Assembly: GCA_021793895.1 (NCBI GenBank)
Contig: JAJYRW010000018.1
Span: forward strand, 1-13,769
Source: Actinomycetes bacterium
GTDB lineage: Bacteria > Actinomycetota > Actinomycetes > Actinomycetales > JAJYRW01
Reading direction: 5' to 3'
DNA length: 13,769 nucleotides
Shown here: one piece after another, positions 6,761 through 13,769 of the stretch
How the letters are laid out: the number at the start of each line of letters is the position of its first letter
Position numbering within the stretch: the first letter of the stretch is position 1
Notes under the pieces: model-generated
Told to the model about the DNA's origin: nothing
Seen by the model: only the letters and a program-made list of their open reading frames with translations
Database searches by the model: none
Translations under genes and position numbers: made by a program

Positions 6761-8365
6761 AGGCATTGCTAGCTCGTGAACAACGTCTTTTCCTCCGTCC
6801 CGGGACAGGACGAACATGGAATCATCGGCAATCGCGATGCCGTGGTAGTCACCAATTTCGGGCAACTCCCAGGCTTCAATGACTTCGATCGTTTCCATAT
6901 CAACTACGAGTAGCGTCTGGTAGGTGCGCGAAAGAACGTACATCTTGCCATCTGCAATGTCTGAGCCCACCGGATAATAATCGGCTAACTCCGTGCCATC
7001 GCGCAGGTTCAGACCGGCGCCCAGCCCCAAGACGTCTTCCTTACTGAGCCCGTGGTCAGCAGCGAACTGGGAGACCACGATGTCGGGCGTGTTGGGCGAT
7101 GGCACGCTCACCACCGAATACAGGCCGGTGTCGCGATCCATTGCCAAGCTCAAAATATAAGCCGACCGAGCGCGAGACGTCCCAAGCGCGGGATGCGTGC
7201 GACTGCCGAAGACTGGCATTAGATCACCGGTGGTTTCGCGGAAGTCCTTCCATTCCACATCGGCATCGACATCTTCAGCTCCTACCTGCGTAGTGCCGTA
7301 AATAGTTTTATTCCACGCACCTCCAATGAGTTCGCCGGGTCCGAAGAATGTGGCATCAGTGGTGTAGGACTTATCCGGACCGTTCACTAGATCCAGCACC
7401 GCCGACGACCGAACGGTCGAGAAATCATCTTCGACGTAATATAGGCCGCCGTGCGTGGAGACAATCCCAAATTGGTCGGTCGCCGCGTCGTAGGCAATAC
7501 CTGCAGCATTCCCGTCGCCAAAGATTCCGGTCGCTTCAAAACCAAGTTCAGTAGAACCGAGTTCTGTGAGAGCTCCAGCCAGGTCAGTGATCGGTCCGGC
7601 TGCTGCGCCTAGGGAGGCGGCGTCGTCCTCAATCTCATTTTCACCCGGGATATGCACCATGGGCGGTGTGTAATCATGCAATTGTGGAATTCCCACTCGT
7701 TCCCACAAACTGGCCGACCAGTACTTCGAGGCCTGAGCCACATTGGGCGTAAAGCGGGCGGGGGAGCCCGTGCCCGCGAAGGGCGGGGGACCGGTAAGTA
7801 AGAAGAACTGAACCGAGTTCGCCAGGATTAATGCGAGGACGACCAAGCCCGAGACTAGTCCGTAGGTGCTCAGCGGCTTAACTACACGCTTGCGCTCCGC
7901 GAACTGATCCAGCAGGGCCTGATCCTTGCCGATCCACAGCATCGCAATGCCGCATGCCAGCACGACGATCCAGTAGACAAATACGCCCCATGTGTAGGTG
8001 TGGGCACCAAAGACACTCTCAGCCAGACCTTGGCCGGCATCCTTGTGAATGTGATTGCCCCAGTGGCGAACTGTTGTATACAGGAAGAAAAATGCCGCCA
8101 ACGTCAATGTAAATACGTATTTGCGGCGCGGACCGTATCGCATGATGAAGAGCGCCAATACGGCCACAACCACCATGCCGAAGCGTTCATATCCGCACAG
8201 TGTGCACGGCGATTCTCCCCGCATAAAGCCGAGCCAGATCGTTGCAAGTCCCACGGGAAGGGCCATGATCAACAGCGCGGCAGTTGTCACAATGAAGTTG
8301 AAGGTCTTTTCAGTCCACAACCAGGCGAACCGCGGATTCTTTGCTTGCACAGTCTTTTCAGTCAT
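6758..8365 (-). CDS. DsbB-like membrane protein fused to a C-terminal extracytoplasmic beta-propeller-like domain
   Basis: 535 aa from ATG 8365, which has AAGGAG at good spacing. About five membrane helices lie near 24-46, 63-77, 82-98, 126-146 and 169-191. Between helices 1 and 2 is PCTLCGYERFGM, equivalent to the quinone-coupled redox pair of DsbB (E. coli CVLC followed by IYER): Cys54, Cys57, Glu60 and Arg61 are present. The loop between helices 3 and 4 (about 99-125), where DsbB has its second redox cysteine pair, has no Cys but several His. After helix 5, residues ~192-535 appear exported. They carry repeated units such as GIAYDAATDQFGIVSTHGGLYYV, SLAMDRDTGLYSVVSV and DGKMYVLSR...TLLVVDMETIEVIEAW, which look like propeller blades (inference). 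No function is claimed for that half. An upstream frame extension to 8521 overlaps the small gene and is rejected. Confidence 0.85.
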   Translation of the reverse strand: MTEKTVQAKNPRFAWLWTEKTFNFIVTTAALLIMALPVGLATIWLGFMRGESPCTLCGYERFGMVVVAVLALFIMRYGPRRKYVFTLTLAAFFFLYTTVRHWGNHIHKDAGQGLAESVFGAHTYTWGVFVYWIVVLACGIAMLWIGKDQALLDQFAERKRVVKPLSTYGLVSGLVVLALILANSVQFFLLTGPPPFAGTGSPARFTPNVAQASKYWSASLWERVGIPQLHDYTPPMVHIPGENEIEDDAASLGAAAGPITDLAGALTELGSTELGFEATGIFGDGNAAGIAYDAATDQFGIVSTHGGLYYVEDDFSTVRSSAVLDLVNGPDKSYTTDATFFGPGELIGGAWNKTIYGTTQVGAEDVDADVEWKDFRETTGDLMPVFGSRTHPALGTSRARSAYILSLAMDRDTGLYSVVSVPSPNTPDIVVSQFAADHGLSKEDVLGLGAGLNLRDGTELADYYPVGSDIADGKMYVLSRTYQTLLVVDMETIEVIEAWELPEIGDYHGIAIADDSMFVLSRDGGKDVVHELAMP

Positions 8366-8376
8366 CGATGCGCTCC

Positions 8377-8544
8377 TTATAACGTCACGGTTGGGACTAG
8401 GGAGCTGGTTACCGCGATCAAGAACATGCCAGCGGCGATACCGAAAGACCCACAAAGAATCCAAAACGCCAAGCGTTCGCGTTTTGGTTGAAACAAAATG
8501 AGAAACACCACGACAGCGCACATGGTGTAAACCAAGAATTCCAT
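8377..8544 (-). CDS. Small two-helix membrane protein, coupled to the DsbB-like gene
   Basis: 55-aa open frame from ATG 8544, preceded by GAGGAG at good spacing. Its TAA stop (8379-8377) abuts the ribosome site of the DsbB-like gene, 11 bases before that start. Two hydrophobic segments (about 3-19 and 25-48) flank a basic PKRER turn, which predicts a hairpin with both ends outside the cytoplasm. One cysteine lies in each helix (Cys9, Cys31). I do not recognise a family. The tight spacing and own ribosome site support a real gene; a role as accessory subunit of the DsbB-like protein is a guess. Confidence 0.72.
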   Translation of the reverse strand: MEFLVYTMCAVVVFLILFQPKRERLAFWILCGSFGIAAGMFLIAVTSSLVPTVTL

Positions 8545-8721
8545 GAATCTCCTCGACGGATTTTAATGGCGCGTCTCGTCTTTTGCAGGCGCGCTACCTA
8601 AAAACTAGCTTCGAAAAAGAGCGAAAAAGGGGACCATCAACCCAGGGACGGAAGTCCAATAATTATCGGGAATTGTGAGGTAATTTCTTTTGGTTGACCA
8701 AGCGGTCTGCGCTTTTAGTGG
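8545..8721. other. Intergenic stretch, probable promoter region of the small membrane protein/DsbB-like pair
   Basis: 177 bases between the TauE-like stop and the small gene. It holds an A-rich 10-base imperfect tandem repeat (CGAAAAAGAG/CGAAAAAGGG, 8612-8631) and a GATAAT -10-like hexamer on the minus strand near 8668 without a good -35. No convincing terminator or gene was found. Confidence 0.35.
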
Positions 8722-9465
8722 CTATCGCAGTAGGTAGAGACACGAAAGGATGGTCAGCACCACAATGACGCGGTTAAACCACGTTTGATTCATGCGTACA
8801 ATCCAGCGTCGCCCGATAAGCCCGCCGATGATGACCACGGGCGCCAGTGCGGCCAAAATTGGCAAAACTTTGACATTGAGTAGGCCAATACCGAGTGAGA
8901 ACGGGAGTTTCAGCACGTTCACGGTAAAGAAGAACCAGGCTTGGGTGGCAACCAGGCGCACGACATCGAAGCGGGCAGCCAGGAAATACAGTGTCATCAC
9001 TGGGCCGCCGGCGTTCGCGGCCATGGTGGTGAAGCCGCCGAGCGTGCCGTATACGCCACGCACTTTCGGGCTGGTCAAGGTCGTGTGATCGCTTAAGACT
9101 CCGCGCTGCATGAGTAATAGCGTCAAAAGCGTGAGGGCCAGCAAGATAGCGCCGATGGCCCGGCGCATGATCGTATCGTCGGCGAAATAAAGAAATGTCG
9201 CACCGACCACCATGCCGACCAGCACCGTGGGAATAAGGCGGCGCAGCGCCGCAAAATCAGCATCGCGTCGATACGTCCAAACGGCTATGACATCTCCGAC
9301 AAGCAGCAGCAATAAAATCGCCGCAGTGGATTGGCGCGCCGGTAAGACGGTAGCGAAGATCGCAACCGATAGGGTGCCTGCTCCGGGCAGTGCGGTTTTT
9401 GAAATGCCAATCAACAGCGCAGCAAGGCCAAGTGCCAAAATTTCCGCTGTTGCTAGTTCGACCAC
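8722..9465 (-). CDS. TauE/SafE family anion (sulfite/sulfoacetate-type) exporter
   Basis: 247-aa integral membrane protein with about 7-8 hydrophobic helices and the two internal family repeats. The first is near the N-terminus with GISKTALPGAGTLSVAI (19-35). The second is GGFTTMAANAGGPVMTLYFL in the middle, matching the conserved G..s..aNaGGP pattern of TauE/SafE (PF01925). Length is typical. The family exports sulfur-containing or other small anions; the actual substrate cannot be read. It starts at GTG 9465, with only a weak ribosome site. It lies 53 bases after the CueP-type lipoprotein gene on the same strand, so co-transcription is likely. Confidence 0.9.
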   Translation of the reverse strand: MVELATAEILALGLAALLIGISKTALPGAGTLSVAIFATVLPARQSTAAILLLLLVGDVIAVWTYRRDADFAALRRLIPTVLVGMVVGATFLYFADDTIMRRAIGAILLALTLLTLLLMQRGVLSDHTTLTSPKVRGVYGTLGGFTTMAANAGGPVMTLYFLAARFDVVRLVATQAWFFFTVNVLKLPFSLGIGLLNVKVLPILAALAPVVIIGGLIGRRWIVRMNQTWFNRVIVVLTILSCLYLLR

Positions 9466-9518
9466 CCAGCCAACTCTATGCCGTTGCGAATGGCTTTATG
9501 ACGCTACTGGGGGCGACG

Positions 9519-10166
9519 CTAGGCCGCTTTGGGAATTTGCAGCGTCGTAATGCACGTAGCACCCCCGCTATCGGTGGCGAATTCCACCTGCCCAGCTTGA
9601 CCGGCGTCGTCCGTAATTGTGATCGTTCCCGTGATGTCGCGCGGAAGCCATAAACCAATAAAACCGTTTTGAAATGAAGTCCGCTGTTCGTCAAGGATCA
9701 CTTCGCCGGCATCGGTTTTGACTTCAACCTGAAAATCTTCGCCGGTGAGTTCGCCTTGGCAGGTCGTGAGCGAATGGAACGTGCACGGGTGGGTGTTTTC
9801 GCGGAAAGGCGCGATGGAGACGTAGAACTCGTCCTCCGGCATGGCAAGTTCCATTTCCCCATCGTCGGTGATGAACACAATTTCATCGGCGCGGATTGAG
9901 GCCATGTAGTTCGTTGGGCGCGCGCTGCCACCCAGCTGATCTAGGTGATCGACGATTTGGTTTGCGGATTTCCCGGCCAGACCATTTGCGGTTAGGAAGT
10001 CTTCCACCGCGTCAGAACCAGCCGGAGCGTTCGAATTTACTGTGGGTTTCGGGTCCGGCGCGGGCTTGGCGGCGTCAGTGTCTGAGGCACAGCCGGCGAG
10101 CGCCAGGGTTCCGGTGAGGGTGAGGACCCCGGCGATCAGGGCGGAAAGCGTCTTGAAGCGAGTCAT
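9519..10166 (-). CDS. cueP: CueP-family copper-binding lipoprotein
   Basis: 215-aa lipoprotein: basic start MTRFK, hydrophobic core, lipobox LALAGC with lipidated Cys26, then an acidic/Pro-rich linker to about 50. The mature domain has the CueP hallmark blocks: FYVSIAPFRENTHPC (114-128), HSLTTCQGEL (131-140), NGFIGLWLPRDITG (167-180) and TCITTLQI (204-211). The three cysteines Cys128, Cys136 and Cys205 have the spacing of the conserved copper-site cysteines of Salmonella CueP. CueP holds copper in the periplasm of Gram-negatives; here it would be anchored on the outer face of the membrane. It starts at ATG 10164-10166; no clear Shine-Dalgarno or copper-repressor (CsoR-type) box is seen upstream. 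The family call is firm. Confidence 0.93.
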   Translation of the reverse strand: MTRFKTLSALIAGVLTLTGTLALAGCASDTDAAKPAPDPKPTVNSNAPAGSDAVEDFLTANGLAGKSANQIVDHLDQLGGSARPTNYMASIRADEIVFITDDGEMELAMPEDEFYVSIAPFRENTHPCTFHSLTTCQGELTGEDFQVEVKTDAGEVILDEQRTSFQNGFIGLWLPRDITGTITITDDAGQAGQVEFATDSGGATCITTLQIPKAA

Positions 10167-10268
10167 GGTTCAAAAGACTAGGAAGACTTTGATCTTGTCG
10201 GGCGGGACGTTGGGCCTATAAGCGCAATTTCGCTGGAGTAGGCGCGGTTTATGGCGGGGTGAAAGGCG

Positions 10269-10643
10269 TTACTTTGACGTGCCGATCCGGCCCAAATGCG
10301 TGTTTTGGAACGCGTCGGGAAGTTTGAGCCCGTACCCCAGAGCGCGATCTACAGCGATGTGAAAGGCCCACGTGCCGGCGAGAAACCCCAAAATCCACAC
10401 TGGCTTATTGTTCAAAGCAAAGAGTATATAGAGGGTCCCGAACAAAGCTGGCGCGGTGTAATTATGCACTAGGTTGTACCAGAGCGCACCGCTGCGCGGA
10501 CTGTGCAAATAGCCCAGCGCGGACAGATCGAAAACCAAAAACATGGCTAGAAGGGACCACCAGGGGAATCCAAAGTAAATGTAAGCAATAGCAATAACGG
10601 CCGCGAGGGCGAGATTTTCAATGCGCTGGAGCGAAATGATCAT
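10269..10643 (-). CDS. DUF4260 family small membrane protein
   Basis: 124-aa protein with about four hydrophobic helices. The pattern RIENLALAAV near the start, then FLVFDLSALGYLHSPRSGA, YNLVHNY, FHIAVDRALGYGLKLPDAFQNTHLGRIG, is characteristic of DUF4260. The conserved His/Asp/Arg cluster (HIAVDR) and terminal THLGxIG are intact. The function of the family is unknown. It starts at ATG 10643, without a strong ribosome site. It is on the same strand as the CueP gene, 102 bases upstream, and divergent from the BCCT transporter. Confidence 0.9.
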   Translation of the reverse strand: MIISLQRIENLALAAVIAIAYIYFGFPWWSLLAMFLVFDLSALGYLHSPRSGALWYNLVHNYTAPALFGTLYILFALNNKPVWILGFLAGTWAFHIAVDRALGYGLKLPDAFQNTHLGRIGTSK

Positions 10644-10774
10644 ACGTAACTCTATGCCAGCTTCACAGAGCTGTGTTTTTAACGATTCTTGATCAGAAAC
10701 CGAGTAGGGTCTGGGGAATATTCACATGAAGAGCCCGCGAATTCTCGAATCGAGCAGGAGAGCATCAAGAGTTG

Positions 10775-12820
10775 ATGAACGACAAAGATCGATCCCGAGT
10801 CCCCGAAGCAATTAGGCGCCGCCCGCGCGTGAAGCGGATGATTCGGGAGGTAACGCAACCAGGGCTCGTCCACCCGGCCCTCATTCCCGGTATTGGAGTG
10901 GAAAAGGCCGGAAAGAAGTTTGAAACCAACTGGGCGGTTTTTATGATCGCGGGTTTCACGGTCCTAGCAGTAATTCTGTGGGCGGTAATTGCGCCGGACT
11001 CCATCACTGTTGTTGGCGATGAATCGCTAAGTTGGGTCATCGAAAAATTCGGCTGGATGTTCGGCATGCTCGCGGTGGCAATTGCGCTGTTCATGCTCGT
11101 TGTCGGATACGGCCGCACCGGCGGTATCCGCCTGGGCGCAGATGACGAGAAGCCCGAATTTGCCACGATGTCTTGGGTGGCCATGATGTTTTCAGCCGGA
11201 ATGGGAATCGGCCTGCTGTTTTATGGACCCTATGAACCACTGACGTATTTTCTAGACCTTCCCTCAGGTTTCAGTGCGGCCAATGGAACTTCTGATGCGA
11301 TGCGAGCAGCGCTGGCCCAAACAGCGCTGCACTGGGGGCCAATCGCCTGGGCCTTTTACGCGCTGGTTGGCGGCGCGATCGCCTATAGCGCTTACCGTCG
11401 CGGCCGGGCGCCGTTGATTTCGGCGATATTTGAACCCCTGTTTGGCGCGCGCACGCAGGGTTGGATTGGTTCAATAATCGATATTTTTGCCATTATCGTC
11501 ACGCTTTTTGGCACCGCGATATCCCTGGGAATCGGCGCCCTGCAAATCGGGCGCGGTTTTGAGGTAGTAACCGGTCTCGGTTCGGTCGGTAACGGCTTCT
11601 TGATCTCAGTCATGGCGGTGTTGACGGCCGCGTTCATTATTTCGGCGGTCTCAGGGGTCAAGCGCGGGATTCGCGCGCTTTCAAACATCAACATGATTCT
11701 GGCCGGGCTCTTGGCGGTGTTTGTATTCATCGTGGGCCCGACGGTTTTCCTGCTGAACTTCATACCGGCATCGTTTGTGGAATTCTTCAAGGAACTGGGC
11801 ACCCTGCTGGTTCGAAACCCAAACCAGGGGCCGCAGACGGCCGAGTTCATGGAGACTTGGACAACCTATTACTGGGCGTGGTGGGTTTCATGGACGCCCT
11901 TTGTGGGATTGTTTATCGCGAAAATCTCGCGGGGCCGGACGCTGCGGGAGTTCGTCACAGTTGTAATTGTTGTGCCGTCGATCGTGTGTTTTATGTGGTT
12001 CGCAATTTTCGGCGGGGTCACGATGTGGATGGAGTCGGTGGGTAAGAATATTTCGGGCTCCGAGCGCTCCGAAGACATGCTCTTCTCGATGCTCAACAAC
12101 TTGCCTCTGGGGACAATCACCTCGGTCATCGCGATGTGTTCGATCATCGTTTTCTTCGTTACCTCTGCGGATTCAGCCTCAATCGTCATGGGATCGATGA
12201 GCCAAATGGGTAAACCCAACCCCAGCCGCTACGTGACAATAATCTGGGGAGTTTTGCTCGGACTCGTTGCTGGATCACTGCTTCTGGCCGGGGGCGAAGA
12301 CGCACTTTCGGGATTGCAATCGATCATGGTCGTCTCGGCGCTACCGTTCGCGTTTGTTGTTATTGGAATAATGGTTTCTTGGGCCAAAGAGTTGCGGTTC
12401 GATCCGTATATGCTGCGCCAGAAATACGCCCGCGCCGCCATCGCCCAAGGGGTGCGCCTGGGAATTTCTGATTACGGGGACAACTTCGTATTCGGGTCTT
12501 CGCAAGTGGTGGCGGATGACGGCGCCGGAGCGTGGCTTGATTCCGAAGACCCGGCGCTGAGTGACTGGTATGTCGAGGCGGCAGGCGACGAAATCGGCAC
12601 TATCGACGCTGACGATGTGCGACGTACTTTGGATCCCGGTCGCATCCAAGCTCCGGGACCACCCCGACCTGAGCACATTGCCTCCGGCGATGAAGCCATG
12701 CACGCTGCGCGGCGCGCTCGCATCCGTCGGGCTGCGGCTGAATTAGAAATGGCAGTGGAATCAAGCCCCGAGGAGTACGCCCCAGGAGCGGGGCCGGAAG
12801 ATATGGAGGGCCAGGATTAA
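10775..12820 (+). CDS. BCCT-family betaine/choline/carnitine transporter
   Basis: 681-aa secondary transporter with ~12 membrane helices. Seen (numbered from ATG 10775): a basic N-terminal tail, the glycine-rich motif SAGMGIGLLFYGPYEPL containing GMGIG at 142-146 (as in the sodium-coupled betaine carrier BetP), and the BCCT tryptophan signature WTTYYWAWW...PFVGLFIAKISRGRT (about 362-389). The last ~144 residues form a hydrophilic C-terminal tail with an Arg-rich patch (AARRARIRRAA) ending in an acidic stretch. BetP-type tails sense osmotic stress, so osmoprotectant uptake is a reasonable role, but this tail is longer than BetP's. A TTG three bases upstream (10772) is an alternative start; AGGAG lies at 10756-10760. 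It is divergent from DUF4260 and followed closely by an IS element. Confidence 0.93.
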   Translation: MNDKDRSRVPEAIRRRPRVKRMIREVTQPGLVHPALIPGIGVEKAGKKFETNWAVFMIAGFTVLAVILWAVIAPDSITVVGDESLSWVIEKFGWMFGMLAVAIALFMLVVGYGRTGGIRLGADDEKPEFATMSWVAMMFSAGMGIGLLFYGPYEPLTYFLDLPSGFSAANGTSDAMRAALAQTALHWGPIAWAFYALVGGAIAYSAYRRGRAPLISAIFEPLFGARTQGWIGSIIDIFAIIVTLFGTAISLGIGALQIGRGFEVVTGLGSVGNGFLISVMAVLTAAFIISAVSGVKRGIRALSNINMILAGLLAVFVFIVGPTVFLLNFIPASFVEFFKELGTLLVRNPNQGPQTAEFMETWTTYYWAWWVSWTPFVGLFIAKISRGRTLREFVTVVIVVPSIVCFMWFAIFGGVTMWMESVGKNISGSERSEDMLFSMLNNLPLGTITSVIAMCSIIVFFVTSADSASIVMGSMSQMGKPNPSRYVTIIWGVLLGLVAGSLLLAGGEDALSGLQSIMVVSALPFAFVVIGIMVSWAKELRFDPYMLRQKYARAAIAQGVRLGISDYGDNFVFGSSQVVADDGAGAWLDSEDPALSDWYVEAAGDEIGTIDADDVRRTLDPGRIQAPGPPRPEHIASGDEAMHAARRARIRRAAAELEMAVESSPEEYAPGAGPEDMEGQD

Positions 12821-12858
12821 TCGGGCTGCATCGGTCTCCTTCGGCGCCGCGCCCCTTT

Positions 12859-12874
12859 GGCCTGCCGCAGGGCC
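12859..12874 (+). terminator. Possible weak terminator hairpin after the BCCT gene
   Basis: GGCCTG-CCG-CAGGGCC can fold into a 6-bp stem with one bulged G and a 3-base loop, 39 bases after the BCCT stop and just before the IS end. There is no U-tract; weak support. Confidence 0.25.
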
Positions 12875-12877
12875 GGA

Positions 12878-13420
12878 CTAGGGCGTGTCTCTTAAAGCTC
12901 TGAGCCAGATGGTGATGGCGCGCAGGACGACCCCACCGCGGTAGGTCAGAGCGAGTTTGTCGTAGCGGGTGGCCAGAGCGCGCCACTGCTTGAAGACGTT
13001 GAATGAGCGCTCGACGACGTTACGGCGCTTGTAGGCCTGGGTGTCATACGTGACCGGGCGGCCGCCTTTGGAGCCGCGGCGCTTGCGGTTGGCGATCTGG
13101 TCCGAACGTTCCGGGATGACGGCCTGGATGCCGCGGCGACGCAGATGGCCACGGTTGGCTCGGGAGGAGTAGGCCTTGTCGCCCAGTGCCCGCAACGGCC
13201 GAGAGCGCGCTCGTCCCGGCCCGGACCGGGGAACGTGCAGCGCGGTCATGACGGGCTCGAACATCGGGGAGTCCCCGCCCTGGCCCGGTCCGAGCAGCAT
13301 CACCAGCGGGCGCATGTTCCCATCACATAGGTGATGGATCTTCGTCGATAGTCCACCGCGGGAACGGCCGATGGCGTGATCAGGCGGCTCCTGGTGAAGA
13401 TTCGTGTAATTCGCCAGGTC
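12878..13420 (-). CDS. IS5-family transposase, downstream frame (orfB, DDE C-terminal part)
   Basis: Second half of the transposase. Coding similarity begins well upstream of the first ATG (13315): EPPDHAIGRSRGGLSTKIHH is read in this frame from about 13370, so the frame is entered from orfA by frameshifting rather than at its own start. The second Asp of the DDE triad is in ALGDKAYS (Asp46 from ATG 13315) and the Glu in VERSFNVFKQWRALATRYDK (Glu102), both canonical. The TAG stop (12880-12878) falls on the IS border. Confidence 0.85.
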   Translation of the reverse strand, partial: DLANYTNLHQEPPDHAIGRSRGGLSTKIHHLCDGNMRPLVMLLGPGQGGDSPMFEPVMTALHVPRSGPGRARSRPLRALGDKAYSSRANRGHLRRRGIQAVIPERSDQIANRKRRGSKGGRPVTYDTQAYKRRNVVERSFNVFKQWRALATRYDKLALTYRGGVVLRAITIWLRALRDTP

Positions 13421-13769
13421 CCCCTGTGTCCCGGGTCAGGTTCGTGGCGTGCTGATGCGCCCTGTTGATCGTGGAGTCGATCGACACTTCCCAGTCGATC
13501 AGCCCCGCCTCATCAGCCTGGGCCAGCAGCGCGGTGTGGATCTTGTCCCACGTGCCATCGCCGCTGAAGAGCCGGTGACGCTTCCACACCGTCTGCCAGG
13601 GGCCGTAGCACTCAGGCACGTCCCGCCAGGCAATCCCGGTCCGGTAACGGTAGATGATCCCTTCCAGCACCTGACGGTGATCTCGAAACGGCCGGCCCCG
13701 ACGCCCATCTGAGGACGGCAGCAGCGGCTCGATCAACTCCCACTGGGCATCGGTCAACAACTCAGTTCG
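12881..13769 (-). mobile_element. IS5-family (IS427-like) insertion sequence, right part beyond window
   Basis: One end is placed at about 12881, where GGGCGTGTCTCTTAAAG begins, next to a CTAG target-like tetramer (12878-12881). The other end lies beyond the window, so the inverted-repeat partner and target duplication cannot be checked. It carries a two-frame DDE transposase read on the minus strand. Base composition is higher in GC than the neighbours: bases 13021-13080 are 42/60 GC, against 29/60 for a larA stretch (2761-2820), consistent with recent arrival. The catalytic residues look intact. Confidence 0.8.
13380..13769 (-). CDS. IS5-family transposase, upstream frame (orfA, N-terminal part, start off the edge)
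   Basis: N-terminal half of the same transposase. The frame is open to the right edge (RTE before LLTDAQWELIEPLLP), so the true start is probably outside; a TTG at 13760 is the first in-window candidate. Blocks GRRGRPFRDHRQVLEGIIYRYRTGIAWRDVP and GPWQTVWKRHR are the DUF4096-type N-terminal domain of IS5/IS427 transposases. The first catalytic Asp is in VSIDSTINRAHQHA (Asp95 from TTG 13760). It ends with a TGA at 13382-13380 in a region that overlaps the downstream frame. A GGGGG run (13424-13420) is a candidate +1 slip site. Confidence 0.85.
   Translation of the reverse strand, partial: RTELLTDAQWELIEPLLPSSDGRRGRPFRDHRQVLEGIIYRYRTGIAWRDVPECYGPWQTVWKRHRLFSGDGTWDKIHTALLAQADEAGLIDWEVSIDSTINRAHQHATNLTRDTGGPGELHESSPGAA

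Noticed and set aside
8000..8501. Overlapping plus-strand open frames of 148-163 codons
   Set aside because: They are antisense to the membrane helices of the DsbB-like gene, are rich in His/Arg/Lys without domain features and have no good ribosome site.
8366..8521. N-terminal extension of the DsbB-like protein
   Set aside because: It overlaps the coupled small gene in another frame; ATG 8365 has AAGGAG upstream and leads straight into the first helix.
9500..9521. GACGCTA direct repeat between CueP and TauE
   Set aside because: Two 7-base copies only, one overlapping the CueP stop; no supporting structure.
10221..10234. AGCG...CGCT inverted repeat between DUF4260 and CueP
   Set aside because: The stem is only four base pairs; too weak for a terminator or a metal-regulator box.
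10744..10754. CTCGA-A-TCGAG palindrome before the BCCT gene
   Set aside because: Short, no recognised regulator match, and as likely as chance in this base composition; not listed as an operator.
10765..11184. Minus-strand open frame antisense to the BCCT N-terminus
   Set aside because: Low-complexity Ser/Thr/Pro/Ile composition typical of an antisense shadow; the BCCT gene on the other strand is unambiguous.

Overview
The window looks like chromosomal DNA from a moderate-GC actinobacterium, probably in or near the Actinomycetales. The evidence is the lipobox lipoproteins of a Gram-positive envelope, several GTG/TTG starts, a Gram-positive CueP-type copper lipoprotein, a DUF4260 protein and a GC-rich IS5-family element. 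No tRNA, rRNA or CRISPR array was seen. No stretch longer than about 180 bases lacks a gene.

Region 1 (1-4827) is a nickel-pincer / sugar-acid block. On the minus strand lie larA (divergent LarA-superfamily hydroxyacid racemase/epimerase), larE and larB (two of the three enzymes that make the nickel-pincer nucleotide cofactor), then a perfect 18-bp LacI-type operator and the start of a TRAP-transporter solute-receptor lipoprotein that runs off the left edge. Divergent from larA, on the plus strand, is a mannitol dehydrogenase/fructuronate reductase family enzyme (UxuB-like). The LarA superfamily contains known D-gluconate 2-epimerases, and UxuB interconverts D-mannonate and D-fructuronate. 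The block therefore reads as a nickel-dependent route joining gluconate, mannonate and fructuronate, fed by a TRAP importer. This is inference; larC is not in the window.

Region 2 (4824-6760) is a minus-strand two-gene ABC-2 exporter (ATPase then permease, overlapping by GTGA). It ends tail-to-tail with uxuB on a shared CTAG and is insulated upstream by two strong hairpins.

Region 3 (6758-10643) is a minus-strand run of envelope genes: a DUF4260 membrane protein, a CueP copper-binding lipoprotein, a TauE/SafE exporter, a 55-residue two-helix membrane protein, and a DsbB-like membrane protein fused to a large extracytoplasmic beta-propeller-like domain. The last two are tightly coupled. The fusion keeps the DsbB CxxC/ER motif but lacks the second cysteine pair.

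Region 4 (10644-13769) holds a BCCT-family compatible-solute transporter on the plus strand, followed 60 bases later by the end of an IS5-family (IS427-like) insertion sequence. Its transposase is split into two frames and its start runs off the right edge.
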